Shown here in pieces: positions 9,108 to 16,516 of a stretch of DNA of 64,000 nucleotides. This DNA is from an uncultured Roseibium sp. (lineage in GTDB: Bacteria > Pseudomonadota > Alphaproteobacteria > Rhizobiales > Stappiaceae). Location: the NCBI RefSeq assembly GCF_947496995.1, contig NZ_CANMFD010000005.1:1-64000 (forward strand), given 5' to 3'. Under the pieces are notes generated by a model that saw only the letters and a list, made by a program, of their open reading frames with translations, had not been told where the DNA came from and made no database searches. Both the position numbers and the translations under genes were made by a program. Each line of letters begins with the position of its first letter. The first letter of the stretch is position 1.

Positions 9108-9989
9108 ATGGCTGTCGAAATCAAAAAAGTCGGCATTATTGGCTCGGGGCAAATGGGCAGCGGTATCGCGCATGTGTGCGCGCTTGCCGGCTACGAGGTC
9201 GCCTTGAGCGACATATCCATGGAACGGATAGAGTCGGGGCTGGCTTCGATCAACGGAAACCTGGCGCGCCAGGTTTCCAAGTCGCTGATCACCGAGGAAG
9301 CGAGAAAGGCGGCGCTCGACCGGATCAAGCCGGCCGAAGACCTGGATCTCGTCAGCGATGCCGATCTGGTGATCGAATCCGCGGTGGAGAACGAACAGGT
9401 CAAGCGGAAGATCTTCTCCCAGCTCTGCCCGATCCTGAAACCGGAAGCCATTCTGGCCACCAACACCTCGTCGATTTCCATCACCCGTCTGGCGGCGTCG
9501 ACCGATCGCCCCGAGCGCTTCATCGGCATCCATTTCATGAACCCGGTTCCGTTGATGGAACTCGTGGAGCTGGTTCGCGGCATCGCCACCGAGGACGAGA
9601 CCTTCGAGGCTTCGAAGGAATTCTGCGACCGGCTCGGCAAGCAGGTCGCGGTCGCCGAGGATTTCCCGGGCTTCATGGTCAACCGCATCCTTCTGCCGAT
9701 GATCAACGAAGCCATCTACGTGCTTTATGAAGGTGTCGGATCGGTGGAGTCCATCGACAAGGCCATGCGTCTCGGTGCCAACCATCCGATGGGCCCGCTG
9801 CAACTGGCGGATTTCATCGGCCTGGATACCTGTCTGTCGATCATGCAGGTGCTGTACGAAGGCCTGGCGGATACCAAATACCGCCCCTGTCCGCTGCTGG
9901 TGAAATATGTCGAGGCCGGCTGGCTCGGCCGCAAGACACAGCGCGGATTTTACGATTATCGTGGCGAGACACCTGTCCCGACGCGATAA
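9108..9989 (+). CDS. hbdA: 3-hydroxybutyryl-CoA dehydrogenase
   Basis: Interconverts 3-hydroxyacyl-CoA and acetoacyl-CoA with NAD(P), in butyrate, polyhydroxybutyrate or fatty-acid metabolism. The 293-residue enzyme has the dinucleotide motif GSGQMGSG (12-19). The TNTSS stretch (118-122) and H142 in IGIHFMNPVPLMELVE form the catalytic region, and the C-terminal helical domain carries HPMGPLQLADFIGLDT. It is a stand-alone dehydrogenase, not a fusion to enoyl-CoA hydratase. The stop is followed after 6 bases by the acyl-CoA ligase gene, so the two are co-transcribed. Confidence 0.94.
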   Translation: MAVEIKKVGIIGSGQMGSGIAHVCALAGYEVALSDISMERIESGLASINGNLARQVSKSLITEEARKAALDRIKPAEDLDLVSDADLVIESAVENEQVKRKIFSQLCPILKPEAILATNTSSISITRLAASTDRPERFIGIHFMNPVPLMELVELVRGIATEDETFEASKEFCDRLGKQVAVAEDFPGFMVNRILLPMINEAIYVLYEGVGSVESIDKAMRLGANHPMGPLQLADFIGLDTCLSIMQVLYEGLADTKYRPCPLLVKYVEAGWLGRKTQRGFYDYRGETPVPTR

Positions 9990-9995
9990 CTCCCG

Positions 9996-11492
9996 ATGAA
10001 TCTTGCGCGGTATTGTCTGACCAGGGCCGGCGCCGACCCGGGCAAGACGGCGCTGGAAGTGGTCGGTCCGGGCGGGGAACTTCTGGAAGTCCATACATTC
10101 GAAGCAATCACGCAATCGGTTCTGTCCGTTGCGGGAGGTCTTGCGGCCGCCGGTCTTCAGGCCGGGGACCGGGTTCTGCTGCGCATCGGACATTCGAGCG
10201 ATTTTCCGCTGCTGTTTTTCGGCGCGATCGCCGCTGGCTTCGTTCCCGTGCCCACGTCCGCGCTGCTGACGGCGCTTGAGACAGAGGCGATCCTGAAAGA
10301 TTGCGGTGCGTCGATGGTGCTGCACGACGGCAAGACCACGCTGCCGGTGAGCACGAACGTGCCTTTTCTGGGGCCCGAGGGCATCGACGGGCTGAAACGC
10401 TCCGCTCCTGCGGATTTCGCGGATACCGGTTCGGATGACCCGGCCTTTCTGATCTACACCTCCGGAACGAGCGGCTCACCGAAGGGTGTCCTGCATGCCC
10501 ATCGGGCGGCTGCCGCCCGTGCGCCGATGTACCGGGGCTGGTATGGCATTTCCTCCGCCGACCGGCTGCTGCATGCGGGTGCCTTCAACTGGACCTATAC
10601 GCTCGGGGTCGGACTGATGGACCCCTGGGCAAATGGGGCGACCAGCATCGTCTATGACGGTCCCCGGGACCCGGAGATCTGGCCGCTGGTCCTGGAGGCC
10701 AGCCAGGCAAGCCTTTTCGCCGCCGTTCCGAGCCTCTACCGGCGCATCCTGAAATACGGGGAGGTCTCGAGAGACGCCTTTCCGGCGCTGCGTCACGGAC
10801 TGACCGCCGGGGAAGCGCTTTCCGCCGCGCTTTATAACGACTGGAAAGAGCGGTCGGGCCGCGAGCTTTATGAAGCCCTCGGCATGAGCGAAATTTCGAC
10901 CTATCTTTCCAGCGGCCCCGATGTGCCGGTGAAACCGGGTTCACCGGGGAAACCGCAGGCCGGACGCAAGGTGGCGATTCTGGAAGAGGACCCGACGGCA
11001 GATCCGGAGCTTGCGGCTGCGGAAAAAACCGGACTTCTCGCCATTCACCGCGACGAGCCCGGTCTGATGCTGGGTTACTGGAACCGGCCGGAAGAGACAG
11101 CGGCGGCGTTCAAGGGGGACTGGTTTCAGACGGGAGACCGGGCCCGCCGGGACGAGGATGGTTACTACTGGTACGAAGGCCGTTGCGACGATCTGATGAA
11201 TGCCTTCGGCTACCGCGTCGCGCCGGAGGAAGTGGAACGGGTTCTGGCGGCCGATCCGCAAGTGCTGGAAGTGGCCGTCACATCGGTCGCTGCCCGTGCG
11301 GGCGTAAGCTTGATCACGGCGTTTGTCGTTCCGCGCGATCGCCACAGTTTCGATGCGGATCGCCTTGCTGCCCACGCAATGTCCGCCCTTGCCGACTACA
11401 AGCGTCCGAAGGACTACCGGGTCGTCGATCAACTGCCGCGCACACCCTCCGGCAAGGTGCGCCGGAAAGCGCTCGGCAACGACGGGAATTGA
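9996..11492 (+). CDS. AMP-dependent acyl-CoA synthetase/ligase
   Basis: ANL-superfamily enzyme (498 residues) that activates a carboxylic acid to its acyl-AMP and then acyl-CoA. The P-loop motif YTSGTSGSPKG is at 154-164. Motif A5 reads YEALGMSEIS, the hinge TGDRARRDEDGYYWYEGRCDD, and the catalytic lysine lies in TPSGKVRRKAL near the C-terminus. The arrangement is nearest to benzoate/medium-chain acyl-CoA ligases, but the acid substrate cannot be read from sequence. It follows hbdA by 6 bases and lies close to etfBA, which fits acyl-CoA oxidation. Confidence 0.9.
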   Translation: MNLARYCLTRAGADPGKTALEVVGPGGELLEVHTFEAITQSVLSVAGGLAAAGLQAGDRVLLRIGHSSDFPLLFFGAIAAGFVPVPTSALLTALETEAILKDCGASMVLHDGKTTLPVSTNVPFLGPEGIDGLKRSAPADFADTGSDDPAFLIYTSGTSGSPKGVLHAHRAAAARAPMYRGWYGISSADRLLHAGAFNWTYTLGVGLMDPWANGATSIVYDGPRDPEIWPLVLEASQASLFAAVPSLYRRILKYGEVSRDAFPALRHGLTAGEALSAALYNDWKERSGRELYEALGMSEISTYLSSGPDVPVKPGSPGKPQAGRKVAILEEDPTADPELAAAEKTGLLAIHRDEPGLMLGYWNRPEETAAAFKGDWFQTGDRARRDEDGYYWYEGRCDDLMNAFGYRVAPEEVERVLAADPQVLEVAVTSVAARAGVSLITAFVVPRDRHSFDADRLAAHAMSALADYKRPKDYRVVDQLPRTPSGKVRRKALGNDGN

Positions 11493-11507
11493 AAAGGTAA
11501 GCCTTTG

Positions 11508-11522
11508 TTAACGCTTGTTTAA
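11508..11522. promoter_or_regulatory. Perfect CtrA box upstream of the small-protein cluster
   Basis: TTAACGCTTGTTTAA matches the alphaproteobacterial CtrA consensus TTAA-N7-TTAA exactly. It lies 46 bases before the ATG of the 67-residue motility-type protein and just after the ligase stop, where a promoter is expected. CtrA activates many flagellar and motility genes in this class, so control of the downstream gene is plausible inference. Confidence 0.65.
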
Positions 11523-11567
11523 GGGCTGGAAGTTAGGGTCCGGTTTCAATCAGGAGACCCGTTCGGT

Positions 11568-11771
11568 ATGGACAGCGCCGGAATCGCCAACACCTATGTT
11601 GCCATGACTCAGGCCCAGACGGGCCAGCAGCTGCAGTCGGCGATGATGAAAATGGCGGCCGAGCAGGACGCCAGCCTGGTTGCTCTCCTGCAGGAAGGCG
11701 CTGACAACCTTCAGGCGGTCCAGGCCGCTCCGGCCGAGGGTCTGGGGACCCAGGTCGACGTAACCGCCTGA
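11568..11771 (+). CDS. YjfB-like putative motility small protein
   Basis: A 67-residue protein resembling the YjfB putative-motility family: an N-terminal alanine/glutamine/methionine-rich helix (about 5-45) and a C-terminal tail GLGTQVDVTA. It has no signal peptide, cysteine or tryptophan. It starts at ATG 11568 with a CAGGAGA ribosome site a few bases ahead. The perfect CtrA box 46 bases upstream fits a motility role. Two further small genes downstream encode the same C-terminal motif (12071 and 12418). Function is unproven; the family name rests on overall resemblance. Confidence 0.72.
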   Translation: MDSAGIANTYVAMTQAQTGQQLQSAMMKMAAEQDASLVALLQEGADNLQAVQAAPAEGLGTQVDVTA

Positions 11772-12070
11772 CATCTTTCTTTCTTCAAATTCTTAACAGC
11801 AGACCTGTTCCGAGCCCTTCGGAAGGCGATTCCTCGCGTCCAGGCACCTCTCTCGGGATGTGACCGAGCGATTAAGAACGATCACGCGTCTTTTGGGATA
11901 CTGAGCAACTTCAATAGATTGCTCAAGAGTACTTAAATTTTTATATAAAATTTCTATTGTCTGTCAGTAGCTTCTCAATCAACTGAAGCGTTTCATTTTA
12001 AAATTTACCTTTGAATTCAGTTGTGTAAGGCAAAATACCCTTCGAACGAATTTCAGGGATTGGAAAGACC
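11772..12070. other. AT-rich intergenic region between small-protein genes
   Basis: 299 bases, much richer in A/T than the surroundings, particularly 11930-12010 with long T and A runs. A short hairpin TTCCGA/TCGGAA (about 11809-11824) could end the first small transcript. No gene is supported. The AT-rich block is where I would expect the promoter of the 86-residue gene, but it has no TTAA-N7-TTAA box. Confidence 0.5.
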
Positions 12071-12331
12071 ATGACCGCTTCAATAGGAAGTGGAACATCT
12101 CAGGCTTTTCAGCCCGCGCTCAGTTCGGCGCGGACGGAAAAGGCTGCTGAGCAAGCGGAAGCGGCCAAGGCGCGGCAGTCTGAAGCCGTTGCTGAGACGG
12201 TCAAGCGTCAGGCCAATTTCAGCTCCAATCGCGCGGAGGTCCTGTCGCGGCAGGCCGAGCAGATCGAAAACCGCGTGCAATCGCAGGATCCCGGAAAGGG
12301 ACTCGGCGGTCAGGTCGATATCACGGTCTAG
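12071..12331 (+). CDS. Small helical protein with C-terminal GLGxxVDI motif
   Basis: An 86-residue protein that I cannot assign to a named family. It is almost entirely alanine, glutamine, glutamate, serine and arginine, with a predicted long amphipathic or coiled-coil helix from about 18 to 70, and no cysteine or tryptophan. It ends GLGGQVDITV, matching the ends of both neighbours (GLGTQVDVTA and GLGEAVDISV). The start ATG 12071 follows a purine-rich CAGGGATTGGAAAG region. Shared ends and tandem position suggest three diverged members of one group. Confidence 0.65.
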   Translation: MTASIGSGTSQAFQPALSSARTEKAAEQAEAAKARQSEAVAETVKRQANFSSNRAEVLSRQAEQIENRVQSQDPGKGLGGQVDITV

Positions 12332-12346
12332 AACATTCCGGTTTCA

Positions 12347-12369
12347 GTCGAGAGCAGGATGCTCTCGAC
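12347..12369 (+). other. Hairpin between the second and third small genes
   Basis: A perfect 10-bp stem, GTCGAGAGCA (12347-12356) and its complement (12360-12369), around a 3-base loop. It starts 16 bases after the second small gene's stop and ends 48 bases before the third gene's ATG. No T-run follows, so it is more likely an RNA-processing or mRNA-stability structure, or a weak attenuator, than a full terminator. Confidence 0.55.
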
Positions 12370-12417
12370 AAGCAAAATACGGTGAGATCTCTTCACCACG
12401 CCAAAGGAGTACGGCTT

Positions 12418-12624
12418 ATGTCGAGTATATCCGAAACGTCTTCTTCCGCTGCCTACAGCGCTGCCGACACGCGCAGCCAGCTTGCGGCCAATGCCGTTCG
12501 CGATCAGAACGAGCAGGAACGTCAGGTGGCCACCAGGCTTGACGAGGCGCAGGAAACCGACCAGACGCGCCGCGAAGCCCGCAAGATCCCCGGCCTCGGC
12601 GAAGCGGTCGATATTTCCGTTTAA
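12418..12624 (+). CDS. Small helical protein with C-terminal GLGxxVDI motif
   Basis: A 68-residue protein starting at ATG 12418, chosen because an AAAGGAGT ribosome site sits 8 bases ahead; the frame extends 12 codons further upstream without one. It is serine/alanine-rich at the start, then a highly charged Q/E/R helix (about 20-55), and ends IPGLGEAVDISV. The tail matches the products of the two genes upstream. It has no membrane segment or export signal. Unknown function; a link to motility is inferred only from the first gene of the cluster. Confidence 0.65.
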   Translation: MSSISETSSSAAYSAADTRSQLAANAVRDQNEQERQVATRLDEAQETDQTRREARKIPGLGEAVDISV

Positions 12625-12651
12625 AATTTACCTGTCAGGCCCATTGATATT

Positions 12652-12680
12652 CCGGCGCGCGCTCAGCCCGCCGGTTTTTT
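12652..12680 (+). terminator. Terminator of the small-protein cluster
   Basis: CCGGCG (12652-12657) pairs with CGCCGG (12669-12674) and is followed by six T residues (12675-12680), a compact intrinsic terminator for the plus strand. It overlaps the last codons of the convergent tlpA-like gene, whose terminal lysine codons are the complement of the T-run. Confidence 0.7.
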
Positions 12681-13325
12681 CATGACGCTTCGAACAAGCT
12701 CCTTGGCCTCGCCCGAGGCCCACTCGGCGGGGCCGTACATGGTGCCGATCTCGCAGCCTTCCGGACTGACCAGGATGGTCGTCGGCAGGCCTGTCGCGCG
12801 GGCAACCTTTCTCAGGTCCTTCAGGAGCCCGTTCGAGCTGTCCTGATAGTAGGTCAGGTGGCTGACACCGATTTCCTCAAGGAAGGCCTTGGGTTTGTCC
12901 GGCCCGCCGCGATCCAGATTGACCGCGACCACTTCAAAGCTTTCATCGCCCATATCCGCCTGAAGCTGATCCAGAGCCGGCATCTCCTTGCGGCAGGGGG
13001 CGCACCATGTTGCCCATAGATTGAGAAGAACGGTCCTGTCGCTGAAGTCGGCGAGGCTGACCTGCTCGCCATCCGGTCCCATGAACGTCAGGCCCTTGAG
13101 ATCAAGCGGCTGGCTCGCGGGCAGGAACGCGGCCACTTCGCCGGTGGCGTGGGGTTTGGCCGACGCCGCGGTCTCCAGGGTGGCCGAGCAGGTTTCGGCG
13201 CCTGCAATGTTGCCATCGGGTCCGGCGATCACGTATAGAGCCGCTACAGCAGCTACGGCGCCTGCAAGCCCGGCGGCCAGAAGGCCGCGACCGGAGCGTT
13301 TTGCGGGTTCGGTTGGCTTCGTCAT
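12663..13325 (-). CDS. tlpA: TlpA-family thiol:disulfide interchange protein
   Basis: Membrane-anchored periplasmic thioredoxin, 220 residues. One N-terminal transmembrane anchor (about 14-35) is followed by a thioredoxin fold with the active site WCAPC (C108, C111) and the cis-proline loop GLPTTI (P181). Two extra cysteines (C46 and C191) lie outside the active site and may form a structural disulfide, as in TlpA. Family members keep cytochrome oxidase or cytochrome c maturation factors reduced. It is divergent from argH, a pairing I recall from other rhizobia. Confidence 0.9.
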   Translation of the reverse strand: MTKPTEPAKRSGRGLLAAGLAGAVAAVAALYVIAGPDGNIAGAETCSATLETAASAKPHATGEVAAFLPASQPLDLKGLTFMGPDGEQVSLADFSDRTVLLNLWATWCAPCRKEMPALDQLQADMGDESFEVVAVNLDRGGPDKPKAFLEEIGVSHLTYYQDSSNGLLKDLRKVARATGLPTTILVSPEGCEIGTMYGPAEWASGEAKELVRSVMKKPAG

Positions 13326-13366
13326 TCGTTCACACCTCGCAAGAGGCGCCTCTTAAGGGACAGGAC

Positions 13367-14752
13367 ATGAGCAATCGCATGTGGGGAGGCCGGTTCGCAG
13401 AAGGACCGGACGCCATCATGGAGGAGATCAACGCCTCCATCGACTATGACCGGAAACTATATAAGCAAGACATCGACGGCTCGAAAGCCCATGTGCGCAT
13501 GCTCGCCGAAAAAGACATCGTCACGCAGGACGATGCAGACAAGATCGTTCAAGGTCTAGACACAATCCTGTCAGAGATCGAAAGCGGCAAGTTCGTCTTC
13601 TCCCGGGCGCTGGAAGACATCCACATGAACATCGAGGCCCGGCTTGCCGAACTGGTTGGCCCTGCGGCCGGACGCCTGCACACCGCGCGCTCCAGAAACG
13701 ACCAGGTCGCCACGGACTTCCGCCTCTGGGTGCGTGACACGCTGGATACTCTGGACGACCAGCTCAGTGAACTGATGCAGGTGCTCGCCGAAAAGGCGGA
13801 AACCCATGCGGGCGACGTCATGCCCGGTTTCACGCATCTTCAATCGGCCCAGCCGGTGACCTTCGGGCATCATCTGCTTGCCTATGTGGAGATGTTCTCC
13901 CGAGACCGCGGCCGCGTCCGCGATGCGCGCAAGCGCATGAACGAAAGCCCGCTCGGCGCGGCCGCACTGGCCGGCACGTCCTTTCCGATCGACCGGAAGA
14001 TGACGGCCGAGGCCCTCGGGTTCGACCGGCCTGCCGCAAACTCGCTGGACGCAGTCTCGGACCGGGACTTTGTCATCGAGGCGCTCGCCGCAGCGTCCCT
14101 TGCCGCGATGCATCTTTCCCGCCTTGCCGAGGAGATCGTCATCTGGTGCTCGGCGCAGTTCGGGTTCGTCAAACTGTCGGACAAGTTCTCGACCGGCTCT
14201 TCCATCATGCCGCAGAAGAAGAACCCGGACGCGGCGGAGCTCGTGCGTGCCAAGACCGGCCGGATCTACGGTTCTCTTCAGGCGCTGCTGGTGATGATGA
14301 AGGGCCTGCCGCTCGCTTATTCCAAGGACATGCAGGAAGACAAGGAGCAGGCGTTCGACGGTCTTGCCAGCATCTCCCTGGCGCTTGCGGCCATGACAGG
14401 CATGGTACGGGATCTGGAGCCGGTGACGAAAGTCATGAAAAAGGCCGCCGGATCCGGCTATTCTACCGCGACGGATCTCGCCGACTGGCTAGTGCGGGTG
14501 CTTGGCCTGCCCTTCAGGGATGCCCATCATGTGACCGGGCGGATCGTGGCCCTGGCCGTTGAACGCAATATCGAGCTGCACAAGATCCCTCTGGAAGACA
14601 TGCAGTCGGTGGAGCCGAAGATCAGCGCGGAAATTTTCTCGGTGCTTTCCGTCGACAAGTCGGTCCGCAGCCGCACAAGTTACGGCGGAACCTCGCCTGT
14701 AAATGTGCGCAAACAGGCGCGCCGCTGGCTGAAAGAGCTGTCCAGGGGGTGA
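13367..14752 (+). CDS. argH: Argininosuccinate lyase
   Basis: Last enzyme of arginine synthesis: argininosuccinate to arginine and fumarate. The 461 residues start [15 protein letters not shown], the standard N-terminus, at ATG 13367 behind an AAGGGA ribosome site; the frame extends 22 codons further upstream but that extension overlaps the tlpA start. The fumarase-superfamily signature [12 protein letters not shown] is at about 277-288. It is followed by lptM and lysA on the same strand. argC is elsewhere in the window (56684), so the arginine genes are scattered. Confidence 0.97.
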   Translation: MSNRMWGGRFAEGPDAIMEEINASIDYDRKLYKQDIDGSKAHVRMLAEKDIVTQDDADKIVQGLDTILSEIESGKFVFSRALEDIHMNIEARLAELVGPAAGRLHTARSRNDQVATDFRLWVRDTLDTLDDQLSELMQVLAEKAETHAGDVMPGFTHLQSAQPVTFGHHLLAYVEMFSRDRGRVRDARKRMNESPLGAAALAGTSFPIDRKMTAEALGFDRPAANSLDAVSDRDFVIEALAAASLAAMHLSRLAEEIVIWCSAQFGFVKLSDKFSTGSSIMPQKKNPDAAELVRAKTGRIYGSLQALLVMMKGLPLAYSKDMQEDKEQAFDGLASISLALAAMTGMVRDLEPVTKVMKKAAGSGYSTATDLADWLVRVLGLPFRDAHHVTGRIVALAVERNIELHKIPLEDMQSVEPKISAEIFSVLSVDKSVRSRTSYGGTSPVNVRKQARRWLKELSRG

Positions 14753-14851
14753 GCAGCGTTCAATCTTGGCATGCGAAGGCGGTGTGAGCTTGCCGAATTC
14801 GGTCTGTCATGCGAGGAGAGAACCTGTAAGGGTTTTGCGAAAAGGGCACGG

Positions 14852-15061
14852 ATGGTCATGAAATCCCGATTGAAAATTCTGACACTGCTCGGCCTTTGCC
14901 TGGGCCTGACCCTGGCCGGTTGTGGACGCAAGGGGTCTCTGGATAACCCGGGCGCTCCCGCTCCGTCGCAAGGTGCTGCCGTCGATCCGGCGGCCGCCGC
15001 CGTCCAGCCGCAGAAACCGGAAAGCGACGAGCCGTTCTTTCTGGACTTTCTGATCAATTAA
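14852..15061 (+). CDS. lptM: LPS-assembly lipoprotein LptM (YifL-type)
   Basis: Small outer-membrane lipoprotein of about 69 residues. After a short basic start (MVMKSRLKI) comes a hydrophobic segment and the lipobox LAGC, directly followed by GRKGSLDNPG, the LptM hallmark (in E. coli the equivalent is CGxKGPL). In E. coli LptM helps oxidative maturation of the LptD translocon. I prefer ATG 14852, 5 bases after an AAGGG; ATG 14858 is also possible. The position between argH and lysA is common in alphaproteobacteria. Confidence 0.85.
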   Translation: MVMKSRLKILTLLGLCLGLTLAGCGRKGSLDNPGAPAPSQGAAVDPAAAAVQPQKPESDEPFFLDFLIN

Positions 15062-15105
15062 GGCCGCCTGCACCGTCAGCGCCTCCACCCGCATGAGGGC
15101 ACCCC

Positions 15106-16380
15106 TTGCATCACTTCGCCTATAAAAACGGAGAGCTGTTTGCCGAAGACGTGGCGATCGAAGAGATCGCCCGTGAGGTCGGCACGCCGTTCTATTGCTA
15201 TTCCACGGCGACCTTGACCCGGCATTATCAGGTCTTTGCATCCGCATTCGACGATATCCCGTCGCTGGTCTGCTATGCCATGAAGGCCAATTCGAACCAG
15301 GCGGTACTGAAGACGCTGGCAGACCTCGGCGCAGGCATGGACGTCGTGTCCGAAGGCGAGCTGCGCCGGGCGCGGGCTGCGGGTGTGCCCGCCGACAAGA
15401 TCGTTTTTTCAGGGGTCGGCAAGACCGAGGCGGAGCAGGCTCTCGCGCTTGAAGAGGACATCCTCTGCTTCAATGTCGAATCCGAACCTGAATTGCGGCA
15501 ACTGTCGCGGGTCGCCAGCGAAATGGGAAAGAACGCGCGTGTTTCCGTGCGCATCAATCCGGACGTGGATGCCAGGACCCATGCCAAGATCGCGACCGGC
15601 AAGGCAGAGAACAAGTTCGGCATTCCCTGGCAGCGGGCGCGTGAGGTTTATGCCGAAGCCGCCGCTTTGCCGGGTCTGAAGGTTACCGGCATAGATATGC
15701 ATATCGGTTCGCAGATCACGGAGCTGGAACCGTTCGACCAGGCGTTCGCCCGGCTGGGGGACCTGATTTCGGGCCTGCGGGCCGAAGGTCACCAGATCGA
15801 TCACGTCGACCTCGGCGGCGGGCTCGGCATTCCCTATGTCACCGACAACGCTCCGCCGCCGGACCCGGGCGCCTATGCGCAGGTGGTCAAGAAGCACGTG
15901 CGGGAGCTGGATTGCAGGGTGATGTTCGAACCGGGCCGCATGATCGCGGGCAACGCCGGCATTCTGGTGACCAGCGTCATCTACGTGAAGGACGGCGCGG
16001 ACAAGACGTTCGTGATCGTCGACGGTGCGATGAACGATCTCATCCGCCCGACACTTTACGAAGCCTATCACGAGGTCCGCCCGGTCCGCGAAAACGTCGG
16101 TGAAAGCGGCCGAATCAAGGCGGATATCGTCGGTCCCGTGTGCGAAACAGGTGATTTTCTTGCCCAGAACCGGGACATGGCGCGAGTGAATGCTGGGGAT
16201 ATGTTGGCGGTCTATTCCGCCGGCGCCTACGGTGCCGTGCAGTCCAGCACCTATAATTCCCGATTGCTGGTGCCGGAAGTCCTCGTAAACGCTGATCAAT
16301 TTGCGATCGTGCGGCCGAGGACCACTTACGAGGACCTGCTCGACCTTGACCGTATTCCCGACTGGCTCAAGGGTTCGTGA
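15106..16380 (+). CDS. lysA: Diaminopimelate decarboxylase
   Basis: Decarboxylates meso-diaminopimelate to lysine. A PLP enzyme of 424 residues with the cofactor lysine K60 in VCYAMKANSNQAVL, the glycine-rich phosphate loop in HVDLGGGLGIPY, and GPVCETGDFLAQNR near the C-terminus carrying the active-site cysteine and glutamate. The start is TTG (15106): it gives MHHFAYKNGELFAED, which matches the family N-terminus, and no in-frame ATG lies nearby. It is co-directional with argH and lptM, and dapF of the same pathway lies at 63014. Confidence 0.96.
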   Translation: MHHFAYKNGELFAEDVAIEEIAREVGTPFYCYSTATLTRHYQVFASAFDDIPSLVCYAMKANSNQAVLKTLADLGAGMDVVSEGELRRARAAGVPADKIVFSGVGKTEAEQALALEEDILCFNVESEPELRQLSRVASEMGKNARVSVRINPDVDARTHAKIATGKAENKFGIPWQRAREVYAEAAALPGLKVTGIDMHIGSQITELEPFDQAFARLGDLISGLRAEGHQIDHVDLGGGLGIPYVTDNAPPPDPGAYAQVVKKHVRELDCRVMFEPGRMIAGNAGILVTSVIYVKDGADKTFVIVDGAMNDLIRPTLYEAYHEVRPVRENVGESGRIKADIVGPVCETGDFLAQNRDMARVNAGDMLAVYSAGAYGAVQSSTYNSRLLVPEVLVNADQFAIVRPRTTYEDLLDLDRIPDWLKGS

Positions 16381-16516
16381 CCGAAACTTCCGACAATTAG
16401 TTGATTGTACAGGTTGCCGCAAAGGCCTCTTTGCCTCACCTTGATAAGAGGTGGGCAGGTCCTGCGCTGCGCCTTACGGGGCAGTAGCATTTGCGGGATA
16501 TGAACCGGAGGTGCTC

